From Halieaceae bacterium (GTDB lineage: Bacteria > Pseudomonadota > Gammaproteobacteria > Pseudomonadales > Halieaceae): DNA of 17,558 nucleotides. The stretch covers positions 1 through 17,558 of the forward strand of contig DOVB01000019.1 of assembly GCA_003520285.1 (NCBI GenBank). Reading direction: 5' to 3'. A program made the position numbers and the translations under genes. The notes below the pieces were generated by a model. It worked only from the letters and a program-made list of their open reading frames with translations, was not told the DNA's origin and searched no databases. Shown piece after piece: positions 1-7,407 of this stretch. Each line of letters starts with the position of its first letter. The first letter of the stretch is position 1.

Positions 1-500
1 CCCTCGTGCAGGCGCTTCGCTAGTGTTTTCGCAGCCTCTACCATGTCCCATTGGCCACCGTAATCCACTGCGATGACTAGGGTCGATACTGAATTGTGCT
101 GAGTAAGGTGCTCACTCCGCGCCATTAACTCGACGATACGCGGCCCCAACCGATCGCGTCTGCCAATGAAACGTAGTTTGACGCCATCACGATGCAACTG
201 CCCTACCTCATTGCGCAAATATCTGACCAGAAGTGCCAATAAGGCCCGCACCTCGGGACGGGGTCGCCGCCAGTTTTCGCTGCTGAAAGCAAACAGAGTA
301 AGCACATCAATCTGGTGCTTACGACAGCCATCAAGTACAGCTCGAACGGCCTCTACGCCCGCTTTATGTCCCGCGATACCCGCAAGGTCGCGCTGCTTAG
401 CCCATCGATTGTTACCATCCATAATAATCGAGATATGGCGTGGCTTCGCAGTGACACCGAGCGAGTCAGACGGCAACATCACCTGAGAGAGAGACTTCAT
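1..500 (-). CDS. uppS: Isoprenyl transferase, undecaprenyl diphosphate synthase (3' part outside window)
   Basis: Adds isopentenyl units to farnesyl diphosphate in cis to make undecaprenyl diphosphate, the lipid carrier for peptidoglycan and O-antigen precursors; it acts at the inner face of the cytoplasmic membrane. The first 166 residues are visible, of about 250 in the family. They show the diphosphate-binding MDGNNRWAKQR segment with the catalytic Asp at residue 28, then FAFSSENWRRP near 70-80, and a YGGQWDM motif near 150 where E. coli has YGGRWDI. The C-terminal arginine-rich isopentenyl diphosphate site lies beyond base 1. The chosen ATG (498-500) is 7 bases after the frr stop. It has no clear Shine-Dalgarno, so translational coupling to frr is likely. 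A second in-frame ATG 21 bases downstream has AGG very close to it and is an alternative start. Last visible gene of pyrH-frr-uppS. Confidence 0.95.
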   Translation of the reverse strand, partial: MKSLSQVMLPSDSLGVTAKPRHISIIMDGNNRWAKQRDLAGIAGHKAGVEAVRAVLDGCRKHQIDVLTLFAFSSENWRRPRPEVRALLALLVRYLRNEVGQLHRDGVKLRFIGRRDRLGPRIVELMARSEHLTQHNSVSTLVIAVDYGGQWDMVEAAKTLAKRLHE

Positions 501-507
501 AGACTGT

Positions 508-1065
508 TTAGATTTCCATGAGATCGGCTTCTTTCGAAGTCAGTAACTCATCAATCTGTTTAATCATACTATCGGTGAGTTTTTGGATATCGTCTTGACC
601 TCGACGCTCATCATCTTCGCCAATTTCTTTATCTTTAACCAAATCTTTGAGCAGACTCATGGCATCACGGCGAGCGCTGCGAATAGATACTCTCGCTGAC
701 TCTGCTTCAGCGCGAGCCTGCTTAATGTAACCTTTCCTTGTTTCCTCGGTCAGCATCGGCATAGGAATTCGAATCACTTCACCAGCGGTCGACGGATTTA
801 ATCCCAGATCTGATTTCATGATGGCGCGCTCGACCATTGGAATCATGCTTCGATCCCAAACTTGGAGCGAGAGCGTGCGAGCATCTTCGACATTCACGTT
901 AGCGACCTGATTCAAAGGGGTTTCAGATCCATAATACTCCACCTTAATACCATCGAGCAGGCTAGGATGCGCTCTACCGGTGCGAATCTTGTTAAAGTTC
1001 TGACCGAGGGCTTCAATACCTTTCTTCATTCGAGCTTCGGTCTCGCTCTTAATGTCATTAATCAT
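508..1065 (-). CDS. frr: Ribosome recycling factor
   Basis: RRF splits post-termination ribosomes together with EF-G after release factor action in the cytosol. The 185-residue product has the family's normal length. It shows the hallmarks along its whole length: [17 protein letters not shown] near 24-40, the [22 protein letters not shown] segment in the second domain, [20 protein letters not shown] near 91-110, then the long basic helix and the conserved C-terminal DDIQKLTD. An AGGGAG Shine-Dalgarno (1074-1079) lies 8 bases before the ATG, which fixes the start. It follows pyrH by 23 bases and precedes uppS by 7, the usual gammaproteobacterial order. Nothing in the protein looks abnormal. 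Confidence 0.98.
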   Translation of the reverse strand: MINDIKSETEARMKKGIEALGQNFNKIRTGRAHPSLLDGIKVEYYGSETPLNQVANVNVEDARTLSLQVWDRSMIPMVERAIMKSDLGLNPSTAGEVIRIPMPMLTEETRKGYIKQARAEAESARVSIRSARRDAMSLLKDLVKDKEIGEDDERRGQDDIQKLTDSMIKQIDELLTSKEADLMEI

Positions 1066-1073
1066 TACTCAAT

Positions 1074-1079
1074 CTCCCT
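1074..1079 (-). promoter_or_regulatory. Shine-Dalgarno of frr (AGGGAG)
   Basis: AGGGAG on the minus strand with an 8-base spacer to the frr ATG at 1063-1065. It supports independent, efficient initiation of frr within the pyrH-frr-uppS unit. Confidence 0.75.
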
Positions 1080-1088
1080 AATCAATGG

Positions 1089-1820
1089 CTAGCCCGCCTC
1101 TATGAGTGTCCCATCAGTGCCGCCTCTGACAATATTAAGCAGGGCACCTTGTTTTTCCATTTCAAAAACTCGGACCGGCATATTGTGATCTCGACACAGG
1201 CAAATCGCTGTCAAATCCATGACTTCCAACTTCTTGTCGAGCACTTCGTCATAGGTCAGTCTATCGTATTTTATCGCCGTGGGATCCTTGAAGGGATCGG
1301 CAGAGTAAACACCATCGACTTTGGTTGCTTTCAACACCAACTCGGCATCGACCTCGATCCCCCGCAGACAAGCCGATGAGTCGGTGGTAAAAAATGGATT
1401 GCCGGTCCCAGCCGCGAAAATCACGACATCACCGTTTGACAGCGCTCTGATTGCCTTCCGACGATCATAATGATCAACCACTCCACTCATCGGGATAGAT
1501 GAGAGTACTTGAGTGGCAATGTTCGATCTTTCCAGTGCATCTCGTAAAGCGAGGGCATTCATGACTGTCGCCAACATACCCATGTGATCGCCAGTCACTC
1601 GATCAAGTCCCGCTCGCTGCAGCGCTGCACCGCGAAATAAATTTCCGCCGCCCACCACAAGGCCTACTTGAACACCAATCCCGACCAGTTGTCCCACTTC
1701 GAGAGCCATTCTATCTAGAATCTTGGGATCAATGCCAAAGGCTTCCTCACCTGTCAGCGCCTCACCGCTCAGCTTCAATAGAATTCGCTTATATTTTTTT
1801 TCTGTCGAATTTTGACTCAT
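1089..1820 (-). CDS. pyrH: UMP kinase
   Basis: Phosphorylates UMP to UDP with ATP in pyrimidine nucleotide synthesis; the bacterial hexameric enzyme belongs to the amino acid kinase family. The 243-residue product begins [20 protein letters not shown], with the nucleotide-binding KLSGEAL segment. [16 protein letters not shown] glycine-rich sequence follows, then [20 protein letters not shown], and [19 protein letters not shown], which matches the E. coli protein closely. The frame is open for 13 more codons upstream (to 1859). The chosen ATG is preferred because GAGGA lies 7 bases before it and the length then matches E. coli (241). It sits downstream of the tsf terminator, so it needs a promoter of its own or read-through; I could not recognise a convincing promoter in 1821-1922. 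Confidence 0.97.
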   Translation of the reverse strand: MSQNSTEKKYKRILLKLSGEALTGEEAFGIDPKILDRMALEVGQLVGIGVQVGLVVGGGNLFRGAALQRAGLDRVTGDHMGMLATVMNALALRDALERSNIATQVLSSIPMSGVVDHYDRRKAIRALSNGDVVIFAAGTGNPFFTTDSSACLRGIEVDAELVLKATKVDGVYSADPFKDPTAIKYDRLTYDEVLDKKLEVMDLTAICLCRDHNMPVRVFEMEKQGALLNIVRGGTDGTLIEAG

Positions 1821-1827
1821 CACGCCA

Positions 1828-1832
1828 TCCTC
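1828..1832 (-). promoter_or_regulatory. Shine-Dalgarno of pyrH (GAGGA), decides the start
   Basis: GAGGA on the minus strand, 7 bases before the ATG at 1818-1820. It favours this start over the upstream in-frame ATG at 1857-1859, which has no such site and would add 13 residues absent from the family. Confidence 0.7.
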
Positions 1833-1922
1833 AAATCTGGGCTTTATATTAACCCACATTGGGCCGCCACCCTAGCCCGAGTATCAACGGGCAAAGTACC
1901 GCGGCACCACTAGACCAGACAC

Positions 1923-1947
1923 AAAAAACCCCGTCTGAACGGGGTTT
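1923..1947 (-). terminator. Intrinsic terminator after tsf
   Basis: On the minus strand a perfect 9-bp stem (1939-1947 with 1926-1934) closes a TCAG tetraloop (1935-1938). The 3' arm runs directly into six T residues (1923-1928, partly shared with the stem). It starts 27 bases after the tsf stop. This is a textbook rho-independent terminator and marks the end of the rpsB-tsf transcription unit. Confidence 0.93.
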
Positions 1948-1974
1948 CACTTTTACAACTGACGCGCAAGCTAA

Positions 1975-2832
1975 TCAACCTCTCAGCTGAGCAGCGACCT
2001 CGTCGGCAAAGTCGACTTTCTCAACTTCGATACCTTCACCCACTTCAAATCGAATGAATCCAGTCACCGACGCACCAGCTGACTGCACCAGTTTACCGAC
2101 CGTTGTGTCAGGATCTTTCACGAACGCTTGCTCAATCAAACTGTTTTCTGCTAAAAATTTCTTAATCCGACCACCAATCATTTTTTCAATAATTTCAGCT
2201 GGCTTGCCAGACTCGAGTGCTTGGGCGGTGTAAATTTCTTTCTCTTTCTCGATCAAATCTTGAGGCATATCATCGGGTGATACCACTTGCGGATTAACCG
2301 CCGCGACATGCATTGCGACATCACGAGCCAGATCTTGGTCTCCACCACGCAGAGCCACTAACACAGCAATTCGGTTATTACCGTGCACATAAGCACCAAC
2401 AACACCGTCTTCGGCTGTGAGCTCAGCGACGCGACGAACCCCGATGTTCTCCCCAATTTTCTGGACGAGACTCTCTCTCGCTTGCTCGAGCTCGCCCGCC
2501 ATCAGCGCTGCCACATCTGTTTCTTGTGCTGCAAGCGCTTTCCCTGCTACTGCGTTTGCAAAATTTAAAAAGTTCTCGTCACGAGCCACAAAGTCAGTTT
2601 CGCTATTCACTTCAGAGACTTGACCGTAGCTGCCATCATCACTGACTCGAGCCATTACGATACCATCCGCAGCTGTGCGACCTGCCTTCTTAGCCGCCTT
2701 CATACCTGATGATTTACGCAGCTCTTCAATTGCTTTTTCAATATCACCACCGGACTCTGCTAGCGCTTTTTTACACTCCAACAAACCGAGGCCCGTACGT
2801 TCACGCAACTCTTTAACGAGTGCTGCAGACAT
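1975..2832 (-). CDS. tsf: Elongation factor Ts
   Basis: Nucleotide exchange factor that regenerates EF-Tu-GTP from EF-Tu-GDP in the cytosol. The 285-residue product (E. coli 283) has the N-terminal UBA-like domain [19 protein letters not shown] (residues 6-24). The highly conserved TDFVAR core motif that inserts near the EF-Tu Mg site lies near residues 80-85. Two dimerisation/core subdomains and the conserved C-terminal [19 protein letters not shown] follow. The ATG has an AAGGAGAT Shine-Dalgarno about 6 bases upstream. It follows rpsB by 73 bases that contain a perfect 9-bp hairpin, and is closed by the terminator at 1923-1947. The complete motif set leaves no real doubt. Confidence 0.98.
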   Translation of the reverse strand: MSAALVKELRERTGLGLLECKKALAESGGDIEKAIEELRKSSGMKAAKKAGRTAADGIVMARVSDDGSYGQVSEVNSETDFVARDENFLNFANAVAGKALAAQETDVAALMAGELEQARESLVQKIGENIGVRRVAELTAEDGVVGAYVHGNNRIAVLVALRGGDQDLARDVAMHVAAVNPQVVSPDDMPQDLIEKEKEIYTAQALESGKPAEIIEKMIGGRIKKFLAENSLIEQAFVKDPDTTVGKLVQSAGASVTGFIRFEVGEGIEVEKVDFADEVAAQLRG

Positions 2833-2872
2833 AGTTATCTCCTTAAATCAGTTCTATTCGATACGCGTTTTC

Positions 2873-2896
2873 GCCAAGGGCGCGATGGCCCTTGGC
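2873..2896 (-). promoter_or_regulatory. Hairpin in the rpsB-tsf intercistronic region
   Basis: Perfect 9-bp inverted repeat (2873-2881 with 2888-2896; arm GCCAAGGGC) with a 6-base loop, in the 73-base gap between rpsB and tsf. Neither strand has a T run after it, so it is not a standard intrinsic terminator. Possible roles are 3'-end protection of an rpsB-only mRNA, an RNA processing site, or modulation of S2 to EF-Ts stoichiometry. The structure is directly visible; the function is inference. Confidence 0.6.
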
Positions 2897-2905
2897 AACA
2901 CAAAT

Positions 2906-3691
2906 TTACTCGCCGGCACTCACTGCTGGCTCAACCGCCGTATCGGCTGCATCGTCTGCCGCGCTCTCTGGCGCCACTTCGACAAACTCGTCGCTCGCAA
3001 CAACGGCATCACCTGCGCGGCCTGCAATACACGCGTCTGCAATTGACTGGACGTAAAGCTTGACCGAGCGAATCGCATCGTCATTACCCGGTATCACGTA
3101 ATCAACACCATCGGGATTGCTGTTGGTATCCACTACGCCTATGACAGGAATACCCAGTTTGTTCGCCTCAGTGATCGCAATTCGCTCGTGATCAACATCG
3201 ATGACAAACAATGCATCGGGCAAGCCGCCCATATCTTTGATACCACCAATCGAGCGCTCTAGCTTTTCCATTTGACGGGTGCGCATGAGCGCTTCTTTCT
3301 TGGTCAGCTTGGCAAACGTGCCGTCACTCATTTGCGCTTCGAGCTCACGAAGCTTCTTGATAGAGGCGCGAATCGTTTTGTAGTTCGTCAACATACCACC
3401 TAGCCAGCGGTGACTCACGTATGGCATGCCTGCTCTAGACGCTTGCTCTTTAATGATCTTCCCTGCGGCTCTTTTGGTGCCAACGAACAAAACCTTGTTC
3501 TTGTTTGACGCCAGCTTCTTCACCATGTCCAGGGCATCATTCAATGCCGGAACGGTGTGCTCTAAATTGATAATGTGGATTTTGTTACGGGCGCCGAAGA
3601 TATAGCGGCCCATTTTGGGGTTCCAGTAGCGGGTTTGGTGTCCAAAATGAGCACCAGCCTGCAGTAACTCTCGCATCGTTACTTGCGTCAT
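2906..3691 (-). CDS. rpsB: 30S ribosomal protein S2
   Basis: S2 binds late on the 30S body/head junction and is needed to bring S1 to the ribosome. The 261-residue product shows [13 protein letters not shown] near 16-28, [63 protein letters not shown] and [25 protein letters not shown]. All are nearly identical to the E. coli protein. The C-terminal tail is about 20 residues longer than E. coli S2 and very acidic and Ala-rich (from roughly residue 237). Two ATGs are possible. The one at 3689-3691 (MTQVTMREL) has AGAGAG at a normal distance; the one at 3695-3697 would have it too close. First gene of rpsB-tsf, with a structured leader upstream. Confidence 0.97.
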   Translation of the reverse strand: MTQVTMRELLQAGAHFGHQTRYWNPKMGRYIFGARNKIHIINLEHTVPALNDALDMVKKLASNKNKVLFVGTKRAAGKIIKEQASRAGMPYVSHRWLGGMLTNYKTIRASIKKLRELEAQMSDGTFAKLTKKEALMRTRQMEKLERSIGGIKDMGGLPDALFVIDVDHERIAITEANKLGIPVIGVVDTNSNPDGVDYVIPGNDDAIRSVKLYVQSIADACIAGRAGDAVVASDEFVEVAPESAADDAADTAVEPAVSAGE

Positions 3692-3721
3692 AATCATCTC
3701 TCTCTGTTCGGGTTAGGCCTC

Positions 3722-3778
3722 CATAGACCGCATTATCAAACCGCATTCACGGCACCCTGATAATACTTTCGATCTATG
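3722..3778 (-). promoter_or_regulatory. rpsB leader RNA, three-tier stem-loop (probable S2 autoregulatory element)
   Basis: On the minus-strand transcript a nested structure fills most of the leader just before rpsB. The outer stem has 9 pairs (3770-3778 with 3722-3730, one G-U), the middle stem 8 pairs (3758-3765 with 3731-3738, one G-U), and an inner 4-pair stem (3750-3753 with 3740-3743) closes a 6-base loop. Internal bulges separate the tiers. Gammaproteobacterial rpsB mRNAs are known to carry a leader element through which S2 represses rpsB-tsf; position and architecture fit that class. Helices are read directly; S2 binding and any pseudoknot are inferred. Confidence 0.7.
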
Positions 3779-3794
3779 TGCGTCGTTAGTAAGT

Positions 3795-3813
3795 CGCTGC
3801 CCTTTTGACAGCG
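3795..3813 (-). promoter_or_regulatory. First hairpin of the rpsB leader
   Basis: Seven-pair stem (CGCTGTC with GGCAGCG, one G-U) with a 5-base A-rich loop. It begins at about the transcription start predicted from the -10 box, so the rpsB mRNA would open with this hairpin, followed by the larger three-tier structure. Two consecutive hairpins are the layout described for S2 leaders. The A-rich loop is a candidate pseudoknot partner, which I cannot test here. Confidence 0.55.
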
Positions 3814-3819
3814 GCGCGA

Positions 3820-3848
3820 TTTATATCACATTTGCGTCTCAATGAGAA
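3820..3848 (-). promoter_or_regulatory. rpsB promoter, extended -10 with GC-rich discriminator
   Basis: On the minus strand TATAAA (3820-3825) is preceded by TGA, giving an extended -10 (TGnTATAAA). A TTCTCA -35 lies at 3843-3848 with a 17-base spacer. Immediately downstream comes a GC-rich discriminator (CGCGCCG), typical of stringently controlled stable RNA and ribosomal protein promoters. The predicted start near 3813 gives a leader of about 120 bases. Confidence 0.65.
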
Positions 3849-3871
3849 GCAAACTCACAGATTCCGCCTTT

Positions 3872-3900
3872 TTGCTAGAACTGCTACCACTCCCTACGCT
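3872..3900 (+). promoter_or_regulatory. Possible promoter for map-glnD
   Basis: TTGCTA (3872-3877), a 17-base spacer and TACGCT (3895-3900) lie about 48 bases before the map start and divergent from the rpsB promoter. The -35 matches consensus at 4 of 6 positions, but the -10 at only 3 of 6. It is the best candidate in the gap, no more. Confidence 0.3.
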
Positions 3901-3947
3901 AAACTAGCCCTCCATTGGAACAGCACCCCAGAGTTGCCACAAAGTAG

Positions 3948-4727
3948 ATGAGTATTTCGATCAAAAGCACTTCCGAGATAGAAAAAATGCGAGTCGCCGG
4001 CCGACTCGCTGCAGAAGTATTAGAAATGGTGCAACCCCTGGTGCGCCCTGGGGTAACAACAGGTGAACTAGATCGTATCTGTCACGATTACATCGTCAAT
4101 CATCAGGGTGCGATTCCAGCGCCCCTCAATTACCACGGATTCCCGAAGTCGATTTGCACCTCGGTCAATGACGTAGTGTGCCACGGCATCCCCTCTGATA
4201 CTAAAAAGTTAAAAAATGGCGACATCATCAACATCGACGTGACGGTGATCAAGGACGGCTACCACGGAGATACCAGCATTATGGTTGGCGTTGGTGAAGT
4301 CGCCAATCATGCTCAAAGACTCATGCAAGTCACTCAAGAGTGTCTGTACAAAGCGATTGCACTGGTTCGACCAGGAGCCACTCTCGGAGACATTGGGGCT
4401 GTGATACAAGCTCATGCTGAAAGTCACTACTATTCAGTCGTCAGAGAGTACTGTGGGCATGGCATCGGCGCTGTATTCCACGAGGATCCGCAGGTTCTGC
4501 ATTATGGCCGCGCAGGCGAAGGCGTCGTCTTGAAACCAGGCATGACGTTCACAATTGAGCCCATGATTAATGCCGGCAAGCGGCACACTAAACTGAACGC
4601 CAAAGACGGCTGGACTGTCACAACCAAAGACGGCCGCCTCAGCGCGCAGTGGGAACACACTATGGGGGTCACCGAGTCAGGCGTCGAAATTTTTACCCTG
4701 CGTAACGACGAGCGGGGTCTCCTGTAA
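3948..4727 (+). CDS. map: Type I methionine aminopeptidase
   Basis: Removes the initiator methionine from nascent proteins whose second residue is small; cytosolic dimetal hydrolase. The 259-residue product aligns over its length with the E. coli enzyme. His79 lies in VVCHGIP, and the metal ligands Asp97 (NIDVTV), Asp108 (HGDTS), His171 (CGHGIG), Glu204 (TIEPM) and Glu236 (WEHT) are all present, with His178 (FHEDP) as the active-site base-side histidine. No N-terminal SH3-like extension, so it is the short bacterial class. Divergent from rpsB across 256 bases, as in many gammaproteobacteria, and only 4 bases before glnD. The Shine-Dalgarno is weak. No defects seen. Confidence 0.97.
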   Translation: MSISIKSTSEIEKMRVAGRLAAEVLEMVQPLVRPGVTTGELDRICHDYIVNHQGAIPAPLNYHGFPKSICTSVNDVVCHGIPSDTKKLKNGDIINIDVTVIKDGYHGDTSIMVGVGEVANHAQRLMQVTQECLYKAIALVRPGATLGDIGAVIQAHAESHYYSVVREYCGHGIGAVFHEDPQVLHYGRAGEGVVLKPGMTFTIEPMINAGKRHTKLNAKDGWTVTTKDGRLSAQWEHTMGVTESGVEIFTLRNDERGLL

Positions 4728-4731
4728 CGCC

Positions 4732-7407
4732 ATGCATTCCTCCCCTGCGCCGATAAAGGCCATTCTGGCGGGACAATTGGATGGCTTTGATCCCAACGAC
4801 GCTCTGGCAACAGCAAAGCCTGCTCTGCAGACCGTAGACGCTGTGCTTAATGCGTGCTTTAAGTCGGGCACTGATATCCCGCTGCTGCTTCAAGCCAGAA
4901 CCAGAGCGGTCGATACAGTGCTCATGGCGCTGTGGGACACCTGCCATTGGAAGCATGACAGTACGCTGAGCCTGGTGGCGATGGGCGGATACGGACGCGG
5001 AGAATTGCACCCCCATTCCGATATCGATCTGATGATTCTCTGCAAAGATGACCCAGAGCGCGATCGGGAGGCACTCGAATACTTCATTGCTGGCCTCTGG
5101 GATATTGGACTTCAGCTCGGTCACAGCGTGCGAACTGTTGACAGCTGCTTGGACGAGGCACGGGCTGATATCACCGTGGTCACCAACCTGATGGAGGCTC
5201 GTTTGTTGCGCGGCTGTCATGTCCTCATGGAGCGCGTCAAACAGGGCATAGTCCCCGGTAACATGTGGTCACCGGAAGCTTTTTTCCATGCCAAACTCGA
5301 CGAGCAAAATCGGCGCCACGAGAAATTTGCCGATACCGAATATAACCTCGAGCCCAACGTAAAAAGCTCGCCGGGAGGACTTCGAGACTTTCAGATCATT
5401 TGCTGGATCATCGAGCGCTATTTTGGCGTGACTGCGCAAGAAGCGTTAAGCGTCGAAGCACTGCTGAAGCCAGATGAAAAGAGTTTGTTAGAGGAAGGCC
5501 GAGACTTTATGTGGCGGGTGCGCTATGCCCTGCACATGCTCAGCGGCCGTCCAGAAGATCGCCTGCTCTTTGACTACCAACGCCAGATTGCCGATCTTTG
5601 GGGCTTTCACGACGACGATGAACGCTTGGCCGTTGAACGATTTATGCAACTTTACTATCGCTGGGCGCTGACTTTGGGGCAGCTCAACGATGTACTGATT
5701 CAATTTTTTGCTCAACGATTGGTCGCCGGTGGTAGCGCCGAAGTTGAACCAGTGAACGAGCGCTTTACGAAACAAAACGGCTACCTTGACGCAGTGCGCG
5801 AGGATTTATTTCGGACTAATCCGTCTGCGATTCTCGAGGTTTTTATACTCTGTGCGCAAAGAGGAGACATTGTCGACATTGGTGCAAGGACGCTGCGAGC
5901 CATTTATGATTGCCAAGACCTCATCGACGATGACTTTCGTAATGATCCTAAGAACCAAGCGCTCTTCATAGAGTTTCTGCAGTCGCCCTACCAAATTACC
6001 CGTATGTTAAGACGCATGACGCGCTATGGGTTTTTGGGGAACTATATCCCAGCGTTCGGGAAAATTATCGGGCAAATGCAATATGATCTCTTCCACGTCT
6101 ACACCGTAGATGCTCACACGCTGGAACTGATTCAGAATATTCGTCGCTTTATGACTGGCAATTACGAAGAGAAGTTCCCGGTATCGTCTCGTGTAGCTCG
6201 ACGGCTCCCAAAGAAAGAGTTGATCTACATTGCGGGCCTCTTCCACGATATTGGTAAAGGACGTGGCGGAGACCACTCAGAACTGGGTGCTGTCGATGCA
6301 GAGCAGTTCTGCCGACAACACGGCTTGTCAGACCGAGACACGTCGATCGTCACTTGGTTAGTCAAAAATCACCTACTTATGTCGGCGGTGAGTCAACGCA
6401 AAGATATCTCGGATCCAGACGTCATTCAGCAGTTCGCGGTGCACGCAGGCGATCAACAACGTCTGGACTATTTATTCACTCTGACCGTTGCCGACATCAA
6501 TGCCACTAATCCCAATTTGTGGAACGCATGGCGATCCAGTTTGTTACGACAACTCTATACCGAGGCCACACGGGCTCTGAGACGTGGCCTTGAGAACCCA
6601 GTAGACAAACAACAATGGATCGAGGAAACACGACACTTAGCGATTAAAGCTCTCGAATACCGAGGATTCTCGCCAGAAGAACTCGAGGATCTCTGGCGTG
6701 AACGTGGCGACGATTATTTCATGCGCGAAAAAGCAGAAGATATTGCGTGGCACACTGAAGCCATTGCCGGCCACCACGATCGGCACTCCCCACTGGTATT
6801 GGCAAAACACACTAATGACTCCAGTGTCGCCAACGCAACCCAAATTTTCATTCATGCTCAGAGCAGATCACAGCTCTTTTTCTTGGTTTGCGCTGCTCTC
6901 GAACAGTTAGATTTGAGCATTCATGATGCGCGCATTTACCGAGCGTCGGGCGGCATGACGCTCGATACCTTTTTTGTCTTGGACTCACACGGTGAAACCA
7001 TAGAACACCAGCCGCAGCGAACCAAAGCAATTATCGCCACCTTAACCCAGGCCCTGGCGCAACCAGCAACAAAAGTCGCCAAAGCAATCCGCCGGACGCC
7101 GCGGCAATTCAAATCATTTTCAATCGCCACACAAGCATCTATTACCCAGGATCTTGATAAAGGCATCTCTATCCTCGAGGTAATCTCGGCTGATCGACCC
7201 GGATTACTTGCCTGCCTGGGTCAAGTATTTGTCGAGTTCGGCATCGAGGTCCAAACCGCCAAAATTCAGACACTGGGTGAACGCGTAGAGGATTTATTCT
7301 TCATCACTGATGCGCAACAAAATCCCGTTACCGACCCCTCTCAGTGCGCGACGATCGAGACCGCAATTTGCGACACCTTGGATTCCCAGGTGCAGGCATC
7401 CTCATGA
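4732..7407 (+). CDS. glnD: Bifunctional [protein-PII] uridylyltransferase / uridylyl-removing enzyme
   Basis: Main glutamine sensor of the nitrogen regulatory cascade: it uridylylates PII (GlnB/GlnK) when glutamine is low and removes UMP when it is high. The 891-residue product (E. coli 890) has the full domain set. The nucleotidyltransferase domain has GGYGRGELHPHSDIDL at 85-100, with catalytic Asp97 and Asp99. The GlnD-linker region carries SSPGGLRDFQIICW. The HD phosphohydrolase domain has FHDIGKGRGGDH around His505-Asp506. Two C-terminal ACT domains (about 705-790 and 812-888) bind glutamine; the second starts ISILEVISADRPGLL. It starts 4 bases after map and its TGA overlaps the dapC ATG (ATGA), so map, glnD and dapC are probably co-transcribed and coupled. 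Confidence 0.98.
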   Translation: MHSSPAPIKAILAGQLDGFDPNDALATAKPALQTVDAVLNACFKSGTDIPLLLQARTRAVDTVLMALWDTCHWKHDSTLSLVAMGGYGRGELHPHSDIDLMILCKDDPERDREALEYFIAGLWDIGLQLGHSVRTVDSCLDEARADITVVTNLMEARLLRGCHVLMERVKQGIVPGNMWSPEAFFHAKLDEQNRRHEKFADTEYNLEPNVKSSPGGLRDFQIICWIIERYFGVTAQEALSVEALLKPDEKSLLEEGRDFMWRVRYALHMLSGRPEDRLLFDYQRQIADLWGFHDDDERLAVERFMQLYYRWALTLGQLNDVLIQFFAQRLVAGGSAEVEPVNERFTKQNGYLDAVREDLFRTNPSAILEVFILCAQRGDIVDIGARTLRAIYDCQDLIDDDFRNDPKNQALFIEFLQSPYQITRMLRRMTRYGFLGNYIPAFGKIIGQMQYDLFHVYTVDAHTLELIQNIRRFMTGNYEEKFPVSSRVARRLPKKELIYIAGLFHDIGKGRGGDHSELGAVDAEQFCRQHGLSDRDTSIVTWLVKNHLLMSAVSQRKDISDPDVIQQFAVHAGDQQRLDYLFTLTVADINATNPNLWNAWRSSLLRQLYTEATRALRRGLENPVDKQQWIEETRHLAIKALEYRGFSPEELEDLWRERGDDYFMREKAEDIAWHTEAIAGHHDRHSPLVLAKHTNDSSVANATQIFIHAQSRSQLFFLVCAALEQLDLSIHDARIYRASGGMTLDTFFVLDSHGETIEHQPQRTKAIIATLTQALAQPATKVAKAIRRTPRQFKSFSIATQASITQDLDKGISILEVISADRPGLLACLGQVFVEFGIEVQTAKIQTLGERVEDLFFITDAQQNPVTDPSQCATIETAICDTLDSQVQASS

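Noticed and set aside
166..486. 106-codon plus-strand frame opposite uppS
   Set aside because: Antisense to conserved uppS motifs; Arg/Ser/Thr-rich shadow product.
1821..1859. Upstream in-frame start for pyrH
   Set aside because: Would add 13 residues not found in UMP kinases, and lacks a Shine-Dalgarno, whereas the ATG at 1818-1820 has GAGGA at 7 bases.
2675..3046. 123-codon plus-strand frame across tsf and rpsB
   Set aside because: Antisense to both genes and to their intercistronic hairpin; no protein-like features.
4693..5220. 175-codon open frame on the minus strand across the map-glnD junction
   Set aside because: Antisense to the catalytic region of GlnD and the end of Map, both unambiguous; no recognisable domain or ribosome site.
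7344..7403. Upstream start of dapC inside glnD
   Set aside because: Adds 20 residues read from the GlnD ACT domain region; the ATG at 7404 gives the family N-terminus and a classic ATGA overlap.
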